Below, one piece after another: positions 16,932-26,177 of a stretch of DNA of 64,000 nt. The first letter of the stretch is position 1. Every line of letters starts with the position of its first letter. Made by a program: the position numbers and the translations under genes. Origin of the DNA: Aeriscardovia aeriphila (GTDB lineage Bacteria > Actinomycetota > Actinomycetes > Actinomycetales > Bifidobacteriaceae); the NCBI RefSeq assembly GCF_002259595.1, contig NZ_MWWU01000002.1:62001-126000 (forward strand), written 5' to 3'. The notes below the pieces were generated by a model. It was not told the DNA's origin. It did not search any database and worked only from the letters and a program-made list of their open reading frames with translations.

Positions 16932-19900
16932 GCATCACACTGACATCAGAGCAAGAGGCCATTGTCACCGGCCCGCGCGAAGAGAACTCACTGATCATTG
17001 CTGGCGCAGGTTCGGGTAAAACCTTTACGATGACACAGCGTATTATCTGGCTACTCACCCACCCAGATAAGAATGGTCAGAAAGTAGACCCAGGAACAAT
17101 ACTGGGCCTGACATTCACCAACAAAGCTGCAGAAGAGCTTCGCACTCGCGTCCACACAGCAGTTGATGAGCTTGAAGAGAAGGGAAATGGAGAACCCCAG
17201 TTCACGCGTATTCCTTCCACTCAGCGGCCTCACATCTACACGTATGATTCCTTCTTCCAGCGTTTAGTGCGTCAATATGGTCTGCTCATTGGCGTAGACC
17301 CCAACTCCACGCCTCTCAGTTACGCGGGAGTACACCAGCTGATTGATGAAGTAATCGATGAAAATATCGATGGCATCATGGCGCTCAATTATTCGACCGA
17401 TCGTTTCTGGGAAGGTTTCAAGCCAGAAAGTAGGAATACTTTTGTAAACAATATGAATAAGCTCAACGATGAGATCTTAGGGTACATGATCTCTCCTCAG
17501 TGCCTCACCTTCGAAGCAGCAGTAGAGAGTGTGCGTCAGTGGAACAATGCTCTTATTGAACAGTGCGAAAAGCTGTGTGACGAAGTCATTATCACTAATC
17601 CCCAGTTATGGACTGCTGTGGTGAAAGCATTTATCAATAACTCCAAGCCAAAGGTTGGAAGAGGAAGGTCGAAAAAAGAAGAGGAAATACGAGCTAATCT
17701 CAAAGAAACAGCTCAAAAGCTTGACCTCTACAATGTGCGGCAGATTTACAAAGCGGCGAAAATCCGTGATCTACTTCTCGACTTGTGCTTGCAATTGCAA
17801 CGCAAGAAGCAGGAAGGCCACCTCGCCCAGTATTCTGATTTCCCCGTCTACTCGCTCCAACTCCTGCAGCGTTTCCCCAGTATTGCGCAGCAATATCGTC
17901 GTCGCTTCCGCTACGTATTCCTCGACGAATATCAGGATACTTCTTCCACACAAGCCTCACTAATCGCCCAACTATTCCATCGCGCTGAAAACACTGAAGG
18001 AAACGAAGAAAAGAACGGGCAAGACCGCAACAGTGTCGTCACCGCAGTGGGAGACCCTTACCAGTCGATTTACGCCTGGCGAGGAGCAAGCCCGAGCGCA
18101 TTCATCCTGTTCAAAGAAGACTTTGACGTGGTGGAGAAGAGCATGCACACCTTGTCGCGAACACACCGCAACAAGCCACTCATCCTCGACTTCGCCAACG
18201 CAGTCACCTCTCGTCTGCGCGATATGAACACCATCCATCGCAAGGTCAGCTACCCTGATGATTCACTAGGGCCAAGCGTGAGCGTGAAAAAGCTCGAGCC
18301 AATGCTCATGGAAAACACAGAGGAAGCCCGACGAAAGGCACAAGTCGGCAATCCCGATGACGCAACATTCACCGTGCTCAACTGCCTCTACGCCAGCCAA
18401 GAAGCGAAAGCCGTTGCCAAATGGGCGCGCTACCAAGTACTCAAATACAAGAATGACCCTCGCCATCGTAATGAACAGGGCAAAGGCCCGATTGTTGCGC
18501 TGCTGGATCGTGGTGGTAAAAACCTCGGCCTGTACCAACAAGCGTTAGAAGAGCAAGGCTTGACCTGCCAATCTTTAGGCTGGAGTGCTGTGGCCAACAA
18601 GCCAGAGATTCGCGACATCATGGCCGTAGTGGCATCTCTCGCTGATACGAGTGATTCTTCCCACCTCATGCGCCTGCTCGCCACCCCGCGCTTTGCTCTG
18701 AATGCCGAGCAGCTCAACAGTTTGGCCACTCAGGCGAAGAAAGTGAACGAAAACCAGCAATATAACGCTCTGGTCGCTTCAGCAATCGCCAGTGGAGATG
18801 AGGATGAGAAAGCTCGCCGCGAACTGCTACGCCAGTATCGCGATACTCTGCCGATGGCGATGTCCCTCGTGGATATGCTGCTCAGTGATGACAGCGAGCA
18901 GCTGTTGACTGCAACTTTTGATGATCAGCACAAGGCAGCTGAAAAGAACGGCGAAAGTGCTGCTGAACAGGCCAACGCGCAAGATGGCGAACACGCATCT
19001 GAAAGCGCCACTGAACAGAATCCTCAACAGAAGTCTGAAGCCTACGGCAGTGGTGCCGGCGAGAGCGATGATAATCTTTCTCAACCCCTCGATGAGGCCA
19101 CCAGAGCAGCCTGCCGTGAAGTATCGCGCATCTTGCAAGAAACCGCACGACACAAGAGTGAAGGAGTGATTGCTTGCTTGAAAGCAGCAGCCTCTGTGCT
19201 GGGCATGACATCGGACCTTTCCCTCGCTCGCGCCTTGCAAGCAGGGGATGCCTCGCTCCACTCCCGAGCTGAGATTGCCACGAACATTGACTCTCTTATC
19301 GAGCTTGCTCGCACCTACATGAAGGAAATCCCGGCAAACGTGCGACCCAGCTTGTCTGGCTTCGTCACATGGTTTGACTCATTGCCCGACCGTGAACAGG
19401 ATGCTACGGAAGTAGAGCAAGACCCCAATGTGGACGTCATCTTGATGACTATGCACCGTTCGAAAGGCTTGGAGTGGCCTGCTGTCGCCATCGTTGATGT
19501 GACGGAAGGAAACCACACTGCAGCAAAGCTGAAAGTGGCGAAGCTTAGCCCACTCGCGGATGCTGCTCAGGATCCATTGTGCCCACATACTCTTTCATGG
19601 ATGGAATATCCCGGAAGTGTGCCAGTGCCCATGCGTTCAGACGCATACACTCTGCCAGCGTTCCCCCATAACGTCTCCTTCGACTCAACTGGCTTGGGTG
19701 TTGACCCGATTGCTGACTTGCGTAAGTTCACCACAGTGGAGAGTCTGGCACACGAAGTGTTTAACCCCGACTCACACTTAGTTGACAATCCACTTTTGGA
19801 AAAAGGTGTTGATTACCCTGACTTCCTCACGCTAGAAGAGCGAGAAGGAGAACGTGAATTCGCTGATGAGAACCGACTGTTCTACGTTGCTCTCACACGC

Positions 19901-21427
19901 TCCCAGGGTGATGTTCTCTTCGCATCACATATCTATACGGATGAGGAAGACATTGAGCAAGCGTATCTGAAAGACGAAGATAGGAAAGCGGAATTTAACT
20001 CGTGTGGAATTAATAAAGCAGGAGTGTTCTACCAGCAAGTAGCACAACATGCTCTTGCTCTTGCTGGATATAATGACTTCTCCGGTGTGAAGGTTCCTCA
20101 ACCCGAGGAAAGTTCGTCGAAGCGAAGAAAGTCTTCCAATGAGGATGTTCCTCCTCTCGCAGTCACGTATATTGCTGATCAGATTCAAGTCCAGCAAGCA
20201 GTACTGCCCAGCGCTCCTATCACCGTGCAGACGAGTTTGGAGGACTCGGAGCGTGTTGATGTGGACGGGTTGAGTGTGGGCGTCGACGCTCAGGCTCAAG
20301 CTGCTCTGTTCGGAGATGATCTGGAATATCAGTCAGTTTTGGCTGATCGTCTCGAAAAATCTCCGAGCGCAGCAGCACAGGCATTTGGCCATGGTGCGCC
20401 CGTCTTCTGGCCAACGCATGTGGATAAAACCACGATGTCAATCTTGAGGCGTGCTCAAAAACTGCTTGACGGACTGGCGAGCGCCACCCATGCGGAAACT
20501 CTCACCGAAGAGCTGAACGAGCAGCAAGAAGAGCAAGCTGGGCCATTGACCCGACGCGCGCAAGCTCTCGTACAGCTCACGCGAAGAAACCACGAGCTTG
20601 ACGAACTTGCGCAACAAGACGAGGCGCAAACGCTCAAAAAGCTTGGGGAGATTAACACGACGCGCTCCCTGACGGCCACCAGGCTGCAGCACATCATCAT
20701 GCCGCAAAAACAGCAGGATGTGCACGAGCTACTGGCCCAACAGCTACGCCCGATGCCCCATATTCCTACTGCCGCTTCGACGCTGGGAACGCTTTTCCAC
20801 GCTTGGGTTGCCGACCAGCTCGACCCGCTTTCCGGCCAAGATTGGCAGAAAATCAAGAAGCTCGAGAGTATTGCACAATCTTCTAGCGAGCGAGCCGCCA
20901 CAGTCCAGCGCTGGCAGAAGGCTTACCTCAACTCACCATGGGCTAGACGTCGTGTTTTCGCCGTGGAGAAGGAATACGACATTTCCCTTGCTGGCAGGAG
21001 AGTGCCCGCCCGCCTCGATGCTATCTTCGCGGGAGCTTTGCGCGACCAGGCTGGTGAGGAAACGGCGAACCGCTACACCATCATCGACTGGAAGACAGGC
21101 CGCTCGCCGTACAACGAGGAAGATAAGCGCAGGAAGCTGCTACAGCTGCAAATCTACCGCCTCGCCTTCGCCCAAGCGCAAAATGTTGCTCTCGACGATG
21201 TTGACGCCGCTCTCTTCTACGTTTCTGCAGGCTCAGCTGGCAAGCTCATACCGGTGGAGCACAAACTCAGTGAGCAAGAGATTATCAGCATGATCTATGG
21301 CTCACACCGTTTGCTCGCCTTCCTGCAAGAAGACGACTGGGAAGAGCAGGCTGATGAGAACGAGGCCGATGAGGGAGAGGTTGGTGAGAAAGAGCCTGAT
21401 GAGAACGAGGCTGATGAGAAAGTGTGA
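16928..21427 (+). CDS. AdnB/AddA-like ATP-dependent helicase-nuclease subunit
   Basis: The protein is 1,499 residues. Motor motifs are complete: IIAGAGSGKTFTMT (about 24-37), LGLTFTNKAAEELR, FLDEYQDT (about 333), AVGDPYQSIYAWRGA, MTMHRSKGLEWP and FYVALTRS. The C-terminal RecB-like nuclease has GTLFHAWV, ARLDAIF, IIDWKTGRS (about 1387) and QLQIYRLAFA, without iron-sulfur cysteines. It should be the lead motor of a heterodimer with the preceding gene, which it overlaps by four bases. Mycobacterial AdnB is about 1,100 residues. The extra length here lies in linkers (for example E/A/Q/N-rich at about 675-725) and an acidic repetitive tail of DENEADE units. A terminator follows at 21506. Confidence 0.9.
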   Translation: MSITLTSEQEAIVTGPREENSLIIAGAGSGKTFTMTQRIIWLLTHPDKNGQKVDPGTILGLTFTNKAAEELRTRVHTAVDELEEKGNGEPQFTRIPSTQRPHIYTYDSFFQRLVRQYGLLIGVDPNSTPLSYAGVHQLIDEVIDENIDGIMALNYSTDRFWEGFKPESRNTFVNNMNKLNDEILGYMISPQCLTFEAAVESVRQWNNALIEQCEKLCDEVIITNPQLWTAVVKAFINNSKPKVGRGRSKKEEEIRANLKETAQKLDLYNVRQIYKAAKIRDLLLDLCLQLQRKKQEGHLAQYSDFPVYSLQLLQRFPSIAQQYRRRFRYVFLDEYQDTSSTQASLIAQLFHRAENTEGNEEKNGQDRNSVVTAVGDPYQSIYAWRGASPSAFILFKEDFDVVEKSMHTLSRTHRNKPLILDFANAVTSRLRDMNTIHRKVSYPDDSLGPSVSVKKLEPMLMENTEEARRKAQVGNPDDATFTVLNCLYASQEAKAVAKWARYQVLKYKNDPRHRNEQGKGPIVALLDRGGKNLGLYQQALEEQGLTCQSLGWSAVANKPEIRDIMAVVASLADTSDSSHLMRLLATPRFALNAEQLNSLATQAKKVNENQQYNALVASAIASGDEDEKARRELLRQYRDTLPMAMSLVDMLLSDDSEQLLTATFDDQHKAAEKNGESAAEQANAQDGEHASESATEQNPQQKSEAYGSGAGESDDNLSQPLDEATRAACREVSRILQETARHKSEGVIACLKAAASVLGMTSDLSLARALQAGDASLHSRAEIATNIDSLIELARTYMKEIPANVRPSLSGFVTWFDSLPDREQDATEVEQDPNVDVILMTMHRSKGLEWPAVAIVDVTEGNHTAAKLKVAKLSPLADAAQDPLCPHTLSWMEYPGSVPVPMRSDAYTLPAFPHNVSFDSTGLGVDPIADLRKFTTVESLAHEVFNPDSHLVDNPLLEKGVDYPDFLTLEEREGEREFADENRLFYVALTRSQGDVLFASHIYTDEEDIEQAYLKDEDRKAEFNSCGINKAGVFYQQVAQHALALAGYNDFSGVKVPQPEESSSKRRKSSNEDVPPLAVTYIADQIQVQQAVLPSAPITVQTSLEDSERVDVDGLSVGVDAQAQAALFGDDLEYQSVLADRLEKSPSAAAQAFGHGAPVFWPTHVDKTTMSILRRAQKLLDGLASATHAETLTEELNEQQEEQAGPLTRRAQALVQLTRRNHELDELAQQDEAQTLKKLGEINTTRSLTATRLQHIIMPQKQQDVHELLAQQLRPMPHIPTAASTLGTLFHAWVADQLDPLSGQDWQKIKKLESIAQSSSERAATVQRWQKAYLNSPWARRRVFAVEKEYDISLAGRRVPARLDAIFAGALRDQAGEETANRYTIIDWKTGRSPYNEEDKRRKLLQLQIYRLAFAQAQNVALDDVDAALFYVSAGSAGKLIPVEHKLSEQEIISMIYGSHRLLAFLQEDDWEEQADENEADEGEVGEKEPDENEADEKV
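19069..19084 (+). repeat. Dispersed motif within helicase-nuclease linker
   Basis: TGATAATCTTTCTCAA encodes SDDNLSQ in the low-complexity linker of the second subunit, not in a motor motif. A further core copy (AGATTATCAGC) is at 21279-21289, near the end of the same gene. Confidence 0.6.
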
Positions 21428-21505
21428 CGAAATCCGCCGAAAAATCTGAGAGCAAACACGCGCGGCTTTTGTCAACGGCTCTCTGTTAGAGTTGGTTCAT
21501 TCACA

Positions 21506-21548
21506 GGGGAACGGGGAGGCACAACCTCCTCTTCCCCTCTCATTTTTT
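21506..21548 (+). terminator. Intrinsic terminator after the helicase-nuclease operon
   Basis: Purine/pyrimidine hairpin GGGGA...GGAGG-CACAA-CCTCC...TCCCC followed by TCTCATTTTTT. It lies 80 bases after the stop codon and about 85 before the GNAT gene. It could also act as an attenuator for that gene. Confidence 0.75.
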
Positions 21549-21634
21549 GCACACAAGGGGATAACGCCAGGCAAAAGCTAGAAACACTAGCTCGCACGAG
21601 CGCTGGGTAAACTTCGCAACAGAAAGGGAGCTCA

Positions 21635-22276
21635 ATGCCAGGAATGAACAAGGTCACCATGCGACGCATCATGCCACAAGACATTCCTTGGATTATTTCT
21701 CTTGACCAACGAACCTGGTACCCCCACGAAGAAGGGGACGCCCCCGAAGCAGCACAACTCGAAGCAACCCTCGAAGTTGAAGCTCTCCTCACAGGCATCA
21801 CATGGTCATGCGTCGTGGAAGTCAACGACAAGCCAGCGGGCATTGCCGTAGGCACAATCAACAGTGAAAAAGACGCAGTAGCCCCAGCAATCCAAGCAGA
21901 ACTCACCCGTCTGGGAGACGAAGCGCGCGAGCAGCTCGCCCGCCTCAAGCCTCAGGCAATCCGCTTCCACGCAGCAGATATCGCCGAAGACGAAAAGCTG
22001 GAAAAGCATGCGAAAGCAATGACTGACGCTGAGCTGAGGCTTTTCATTATGGAGCCAGAAGCTCGCGGCTACCATCTGGGTTCTCGAACCTTCAACCAAT
22101 GGTTGACCGCTTTGCGCCAAGCCCAAGCGAAAACATACTTCCTCTTCACCGACTCATCCTGCTCTGTCGGCTTCTATGACCATCGAGGCCTGACCCGCGT
22201 GGCCAGCATGAAGTCGGCCATTTACCCCGAACTGGAAAAGTACATTTACGTCGGCATGACAAACGAAGCCGACTGA
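21635..22276 (+). CDS. GNAT-family N-acetyltransferase
   Basis: The protein is 213 residues. The N terminus (VTMRRIMPQDIPWIISLDQRTW) and the segment ITWSCVVEVNDKPAGIAVG match the first strands of the GNAT fold. ARGYHLGSRTFNQWL near residue 142 occupies the acetyl-CoA pyrophosphate-loop position, although its Q/RxxGxG/A pattern is relaxed. YFLFTDSSCSVGFYDHRGL is the usual C-terminal strand with a late Tyr. The substrate is unknown. The ribosome site GAAAGGGAG supports the start. The MFS gene starts seven bases after the stop, so the two are probably one operon. Confidence 0.78.
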   Translation: MPGMNKVTMRRIMPQDIPWIISLDQRTWYPHEEGDAPEAAQLEATLEVEALLTGITWSCVVEVNDKPAGIAVGTINSEKDAVAPAIQAELTRLGDEAREQLARLKPQAIRFHAADIAEDEKLEKHAKAMTDAELRLFIMEPEARGYHLGSRTFNQWLTALRQAQAKTYFLFTDSSCSVGFYDHRGLTRVASMKSAIYPELEKYIYVGMTNEAD

Positions 22277-22282
22277 CCCACC

Positions 22283-23815
22283 ATGAAGAAAACTGAGGAC
22301 ACTGTGGCAAGTCAGATGAACGCGGCTCAGAACATGCCGTCACAAAACAGCAGAAAACCCCGCAAAGAAAAAAGCCCCTACCTGCAGATTCTCAGCTATG
22401 CAGAAGGCCGCCGTTTCTCCTTCTCCGCAGCAACAGCACGCCTGACGATGTCCATGCTCTCGCTGGGAATCGTGCTGGCCATGCGCATGATCTACAACGA
22501 TTGGACGAACGCAGGAACACTCTCTGCCGTCTACGTGTTCTTCGCCGCCGTGTGCACGCCAATCTACGCGCGCTGCTTTGACAAGTTCGGCCAATACATC
22601 ACCGGCCGCATCGCACTGCCACTCTCCTCTGGGGCACTGCTCGTGTTCGTGCTCGCCCTCGTTTTCCGCGCGCCTCTGTGGTCACTCTATATTTTCGCGA
22701 TCTTCCTCGGCCTGACTCAGTTCTCCTTTGGCGCTCTGGCTCGAACCCGCTGGACCAACCTGCTCAGAAAAGAAGCAGCAGACGGAAAAATGAGCGAAGA
22801 GAAGGCCTCCCAGCTGCTCTCCACCGCATTCGCCTGGGAAGCAGCAATTGATGAGCTCATCTTCATCATCGGCCCTATTTTTGCTACTTCGTTGGCAACC
22901 TCCGTCAACCCGACTTCGCAGCTCATTTTGCCTCTGATCGCCCAGACTATCGGTGGTGCCATCTTCTTCACCCTGCAGTCGGCGAAGGCCAAGTCAACCG
23001 CGCTGATCACCGAAACGACGAGTAAGCCGCAGTCCGCCGAGGCCAACGAACAGAACGATTCCGCTGCGCAGGCTGCTCCAGCCGACAGCACGATCTACCG
23101 CATGGACAGCGACGCCCCGATTTCCGACCAGCAGCGCTTGAGCCGCTTGAGCCCGCGCCGCTGGCTGAGGCTGAAGCGAAGCATGAAGAAGAACGCGCCT
23201 AAACTCGCCCTCGGCTTCCCGGGCATGGTCACACTCTTCCTCACCTTCATCATCTATTCCTCGAGCTTCTCTGCCTATGACGTTTCTGTGGTTGCCTTGG
23301 CTCAAGCTCACCACATTGAAGCAGCTTCTGGCGTCTACCTTGCCGTCTACTCGGCTGGCTCTTTGGTGGGTGCCATTATTTACGGTTCGCGCTCGTGGAG
23401 AATGCCACTGTGGTCACGCTTGCTGACCATGATGCTCCTGCTTGTGGTGGGCTTCGGGCTTATCGACATGTGCAAAGACGATCTCCTTCTCTTCGTGCCA
23501 GCTGCTTTCATCACTGGTATGGTGATTTCCCCAGTCTTTGCAACAGTCAACATGATCGTGGAAGACACCGTTCCTGGTACCTTCCTCACTGAAGGCTTGA
23601 GCTGGCTGAACACCGGTTCTGCGGTGGGTAACTCCATCGGCTCGGCAGCAGTTGGCGTGGTGCTCGACCACTTCGGCTACCAATGGTCCTTCATGATGCC
23701 CTGGGTTTCCGTGCTGTTCGCGGCCCTCTTCGTAATGGCAACACACCCGAGCGTGGTGCCCGAGCTCGCCTCTTACATCCGGTTGCGCATCCGAGAATTG
23801 CGACAGGTAGCATAA
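22283..23815 (+). CDS. Major facilitator superfamily transporter
   Basis: The protein is 510 residues with about 12 hydrophobic segments in two halves. They are separated by a long polar loop (about 235-310) rich in Q, A, S and N that ends in basic residues (RRWLRLKRSMKKN). The loop motif YARCFDKFGQYITGR after TM2 corresponds to the MFS G-x-x-x-D-R-x-G-R/K signature. It is a secondary transporter of the inner membrane with unknown substrate. Sequence style and size suggest a drug-efflux or sugar-efflux type, but I cannot decide. It has no good Shine-Dalgarno sequence and probably depends on coupling with the upstream GNAT gene. Confidence 0.85.
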   Translation: MKKTEDTVASQMNAAQNMPSQNSRKPRKEKSPYLQILSYAEGRRFSFSAATARLTMSMLSLGIVLAMRMIYNDWTNAGTLSAVYVFFAAVCTPIYARCFDKFGQYITGRIALPLSSGALLVFVLALVFRAPLWSLYIFAIFLGLTQFSFGALARTRWTNLLRKEAADGKMSEEKASQLLSTAFAWEAAIDELIFIIGPIFATSLATSVNPTSQLILPLIAQTIGGAIFFTLQSAKAKSTALITETTSKPQSAEANEQNDSAAQAAPADSTIYRMDSDAPISDQQRLSRLSPRRWLRLKRSMKKNAPKLALGFPGMVTLFLTFIIYSSSFSAYDVSVVALAQAHHIEAASGVYLAVYSAGSLVGAIIYGSRSWRMPLWSRLLTMMLLLVVGFGLIDMCKDDLLLFVPAAFITGMVISPVFATVNMIVEDTVPGTFLTEGLSWLNTGSAVGNSIGSAAVGVVLDHFGYQWSFMMPWVSVLFAALFVMATHPSVVPELASYIRLRIRELRQVA

Positions 23816-23833
23816 CGAGCGAAAGTGAATAAG

Positions 23834-23883
23834 CAGGTTGGTAATCTTGAGAAATACAAGAATTTCTCCAGATTACCAACCTG
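23834..23883. terminator. Long hairpin built from two facing copies of the dispersed motif
   Basis: Arms CAGGTTGGTAATCT (23834-23847) and AGATTACCAACCTG (23870-23883) are perfectly complementary. After one mismatch, GAGAAAT and ATTTCTC extend the stem around a six-base loop. Each arm is a GGTAATCTTGAGAAAT-type motif copy. It lies 19 bases after the MFS stop codon and has only a short T stretch, so it may act as a terminator, an mRNA end-protecting hairpin, or both. Confidence 0.75.
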
Positions 23884-23948
23884 TTTCCAGTTCAGGGCAG
23901 GCGCACGGGTAGGCTGGAAGAGTTGAAGAGACTATCACACATGCGAGC

Positions 23949-24031
23949 ACTGTGAACACGCACAGTACCGCCGATAGCGTGACAGAGCTAGCAACCGACG
24001 TAAGCACAGGCAACTGGTGCTAGCGCTCTGT
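23949..24031 (+). promoter_or_regulatory. Two hairpins in the probable leader of the RNase J gene
   Basis: ACTGTG-AACACG-CACAGT (23949-23966), then ACAGAGCTAGCA (23982-23993) pairing with TGCTAGCGCTCTGT (24018-24031) with a two-base bulge. They precede the RNase J gene by 100-350 bases. RNase E and RNase J messages often have structured leaders used for feedback control. That this applies here is inference. No other gene lies in 23884-24128. Confidence 0.4.
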
Positions 24032-24293
24032 TGAATGAGGCCTACAAGCTAGTGCGACTGGCACTGGCCCGAGCGGAAGTTCTGTAGTTGCTGACGGACT
24101 TTCGCCAAAGAGAAAGAAAAATATAGAAATGGTTCGAAATCATTCAGTCCATTCCTCCAGGGTGCATCGTGCGAATTCCGCATCGCGCAGCACGCGCCTG
24201 ACAAGCCACTCCACCCATCGAACCGGCGCTGCTCACGGCAATGCTGCAGTTCATTCGCGCAAATACGGCCGTCGCGCGCAGGGAAGAATACCA

Positions 24294-26033
24294 ATGAAGC
24301 CGCTGCCAGTGCCGAATGAAAACCAGGTGCCGAAGGATGACTCCGAGCTCGTAGCGCCACCAAAGTACCGTCGCGGCAGCATGCGTATCGTCGCTCTCGG
24401 TGGTTTGGGCGAAATCGGCCGCAATATGAACACCATCGAATACAACGGCCACCTGCTGCTCATCGATTGCGGTGTTCTCTTCCCTGACTCCCAGCAGCCA
24501 GGCGTTGACCTGATTTTGCCGGACTTCTCCTACATTCGCCCACGCCTGAACAAGGTGGATGCGCTCGTGCTCACCCACGGCCATGAGGACCACATCGGCG
24601 CTGTTCCTTACCTGCTGCGCGAGAAGCCAGATATTCCGCTCTACGGCTCCTCCCTGACCTTGGCATTCGTACAGGCAAAGTGCGAAGAATTTGGAATTAA
24701 GCCAATCTGCCACGTGGTAGACGATAAGGACACCGCCAAGGTAGGCCCGTTCAACTTGGAGTTTATTTCGGTGACGCACTCCATCCCGGACGCTTTGGCT
24801 GTTGCTGTCTCCACTCCAGCAGGCCGCTTGATTGACACTGGCGATTTCAAGATCGACCCGCTTCCTATCGACCACCGCATCACCGACTTGCGCGAATTCG
24901 CCAAGCAAGGTGAAAAGGGAGTGGACCTGCTCATGGCAGATTCCACCAACGCCGAAATCAAGGGCTTCGTCAAGCCGGAGAGCTCCATCACGCCAGCTCT
25001 TGACCATGCCTTTGCTACTGCTCGTCGCAAGATCATTGTGGCCAGCTTCTCTTCGCATGTTCACCGCGTTCAGCAAGTGGTGGATGTGGCACACAAGTAT
25101 GGCCGTAAGGTCGTGTTCGTCGGCCGCTCCATGGTTCGCAACATGGGTATCGCCGCTGACCTAGGCTTCCTGAAGCTTCCTGAGGACACTGTTGTTGACC
25201 TGCGCGATGCACAGAAGATTCCAGATACGCAACTGGTGTACATGTGCACGGGTTCGCAAGGTGAGCCACTTGCCGCGCTGGGCCGTATTGCCAACGGCAA
25301 CCACCCAACCATTCAGGTCAACGAGTTTGATACTGTCATCCTCGCTTCCTCGCTCATTCCAGGCAATGAGAGCGAAGTGTACCGTGTGATCAACCAGCTG
25401 ACTAGCTTGGGCGCTCAAGTGATCAACCGCGACAACGCAGCCATTCACGTTTCCGGCCACGCTGACGAAGGCGAGTTGCTCTACCTGTACAACATCGTCC
25501 AGCCAAAGAACGCCATGCCAATCCACGGTGAATCCCGCCACCAGGTGGCCAACGGCTTGATCGCTATCAAGACGGGCGTTGACCCACAGAATGTGGTTCT
25601 CGCCCGCGATGGCGATGTGGTCGACCTCTACCAGGGCAAGGCTGCCATCGTCGGCTCGGTTCCATGCCACTACGTGTATGTGGATGGTTCCTCGGTGGGT
25701 GAGCTGACCGATGAAGAACTCGAAAAGCGTAAGATTTTGGGCACCGAAGGCTTTGTGTCGAGCTTCGTCGTCGTCGATACGCGCATCAACAAGGTGGTGA
25801 AGGGCCCTCGCATCTTCCTCAACGCTGTTGCTGAAGATGAAGAGGAGTTTGCCGCTGTTCGTGACGATGTGACCAACACTTTGGAGCGAGCCATGCAGGA
25901 CGGCACTACGGATACTGGCCGCTTGCAGCAGGTGATGCGCCGCACTTTGGGTTCGTGGATTGCCCGCGAATTGCATCGCCGCCCCATGATCGTTCCTGTG
26001 GTGACCGACTTGGCAGTGAAGTCAAAGAAGTAA
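24294..26033 (+). CDS. rnj: Ribonuclease J
   Basis: About 579 residues from the ATG at 24294. The metallo-beta-lactamase core has HGHEDHIG (about 136-143), GDFKIDP and HVSGHADEGEL. The beta-CASP region includes MADSTNAEIKG and VASFSSHVHRVQQ, and a C-terminal domain follows. It is a 5'-3' exo- and endoribonuclease in mRNA decay and rRNA maturation in the cytoplasm. The frame is open from an ATG at 24129 and would add a basic, Ser/His/Arg-rich 55-residue extension. I prefer 24294 because GGGAAG precedes it and the length then fits the family (about 555-580). The longer form cannot be excluded. Confidence 0.93.
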   Translation: MKPLPVPNENQVPKDDSELVAPPKYRRGSMRIVALGGLGEIGRNMNTIEYNGHLLLIDCGVLFPDSQQPGVDLILPDFSYIRPRLNKVDALVLTHGHEDHIGAVPYLLREKPDIPLYGSSLTLAFVQAKCEEFGIKPICHVVDDKDTAKVGPFNLEFISVTHSIPDALAVAVSTPAGRLIDTGDFKIDPLPIDHRITDLREFAKQGEKGVDLLMADSTNAEIKGFVKPESSITPALDHAFATARRKIIVASFSSHVHRVQQVVDVAHKYGRKVVFVGRSMVRNMGIAADLGFLKLPEDTVVDLRDAQKIPDTQLVYMCTGSQGEPLAALGRIANGNHPTIQVNEFDTVILASSLIPGNESEVYRVINQLTSLGAQVINRDNAAIHVSGHADEGELLYLYNIVQPKNAMPIHGESRHQVANGLIAIKTGVDPQNVVLARDGDVVDLYQGKAAIVGSVPCHYVYVDGSSVGELTDEELEKRKILGTEGFVSSFVVVDTRINKVVKGPRIFLNAVAEDEEEFAAVRDDVTNTLERAMQDGTTDTGRLQQVMRRTLGSWIARELHRRPMIVPVVTDLAVKSKK

Positions 26034-26177
26034 GTCCAATAAGTAAGTTGCCAGGGCAGCGCATAACCGAAGAAAGTTTGTGGGGCACTTGACTGAGAGC
26101 AAAAACAGCAGTGAAAACTCGAGGTCGGGTGTCCCACTGTGTAGCATGTGTAAGAAATCACTGATGAAAGGGGCAGC

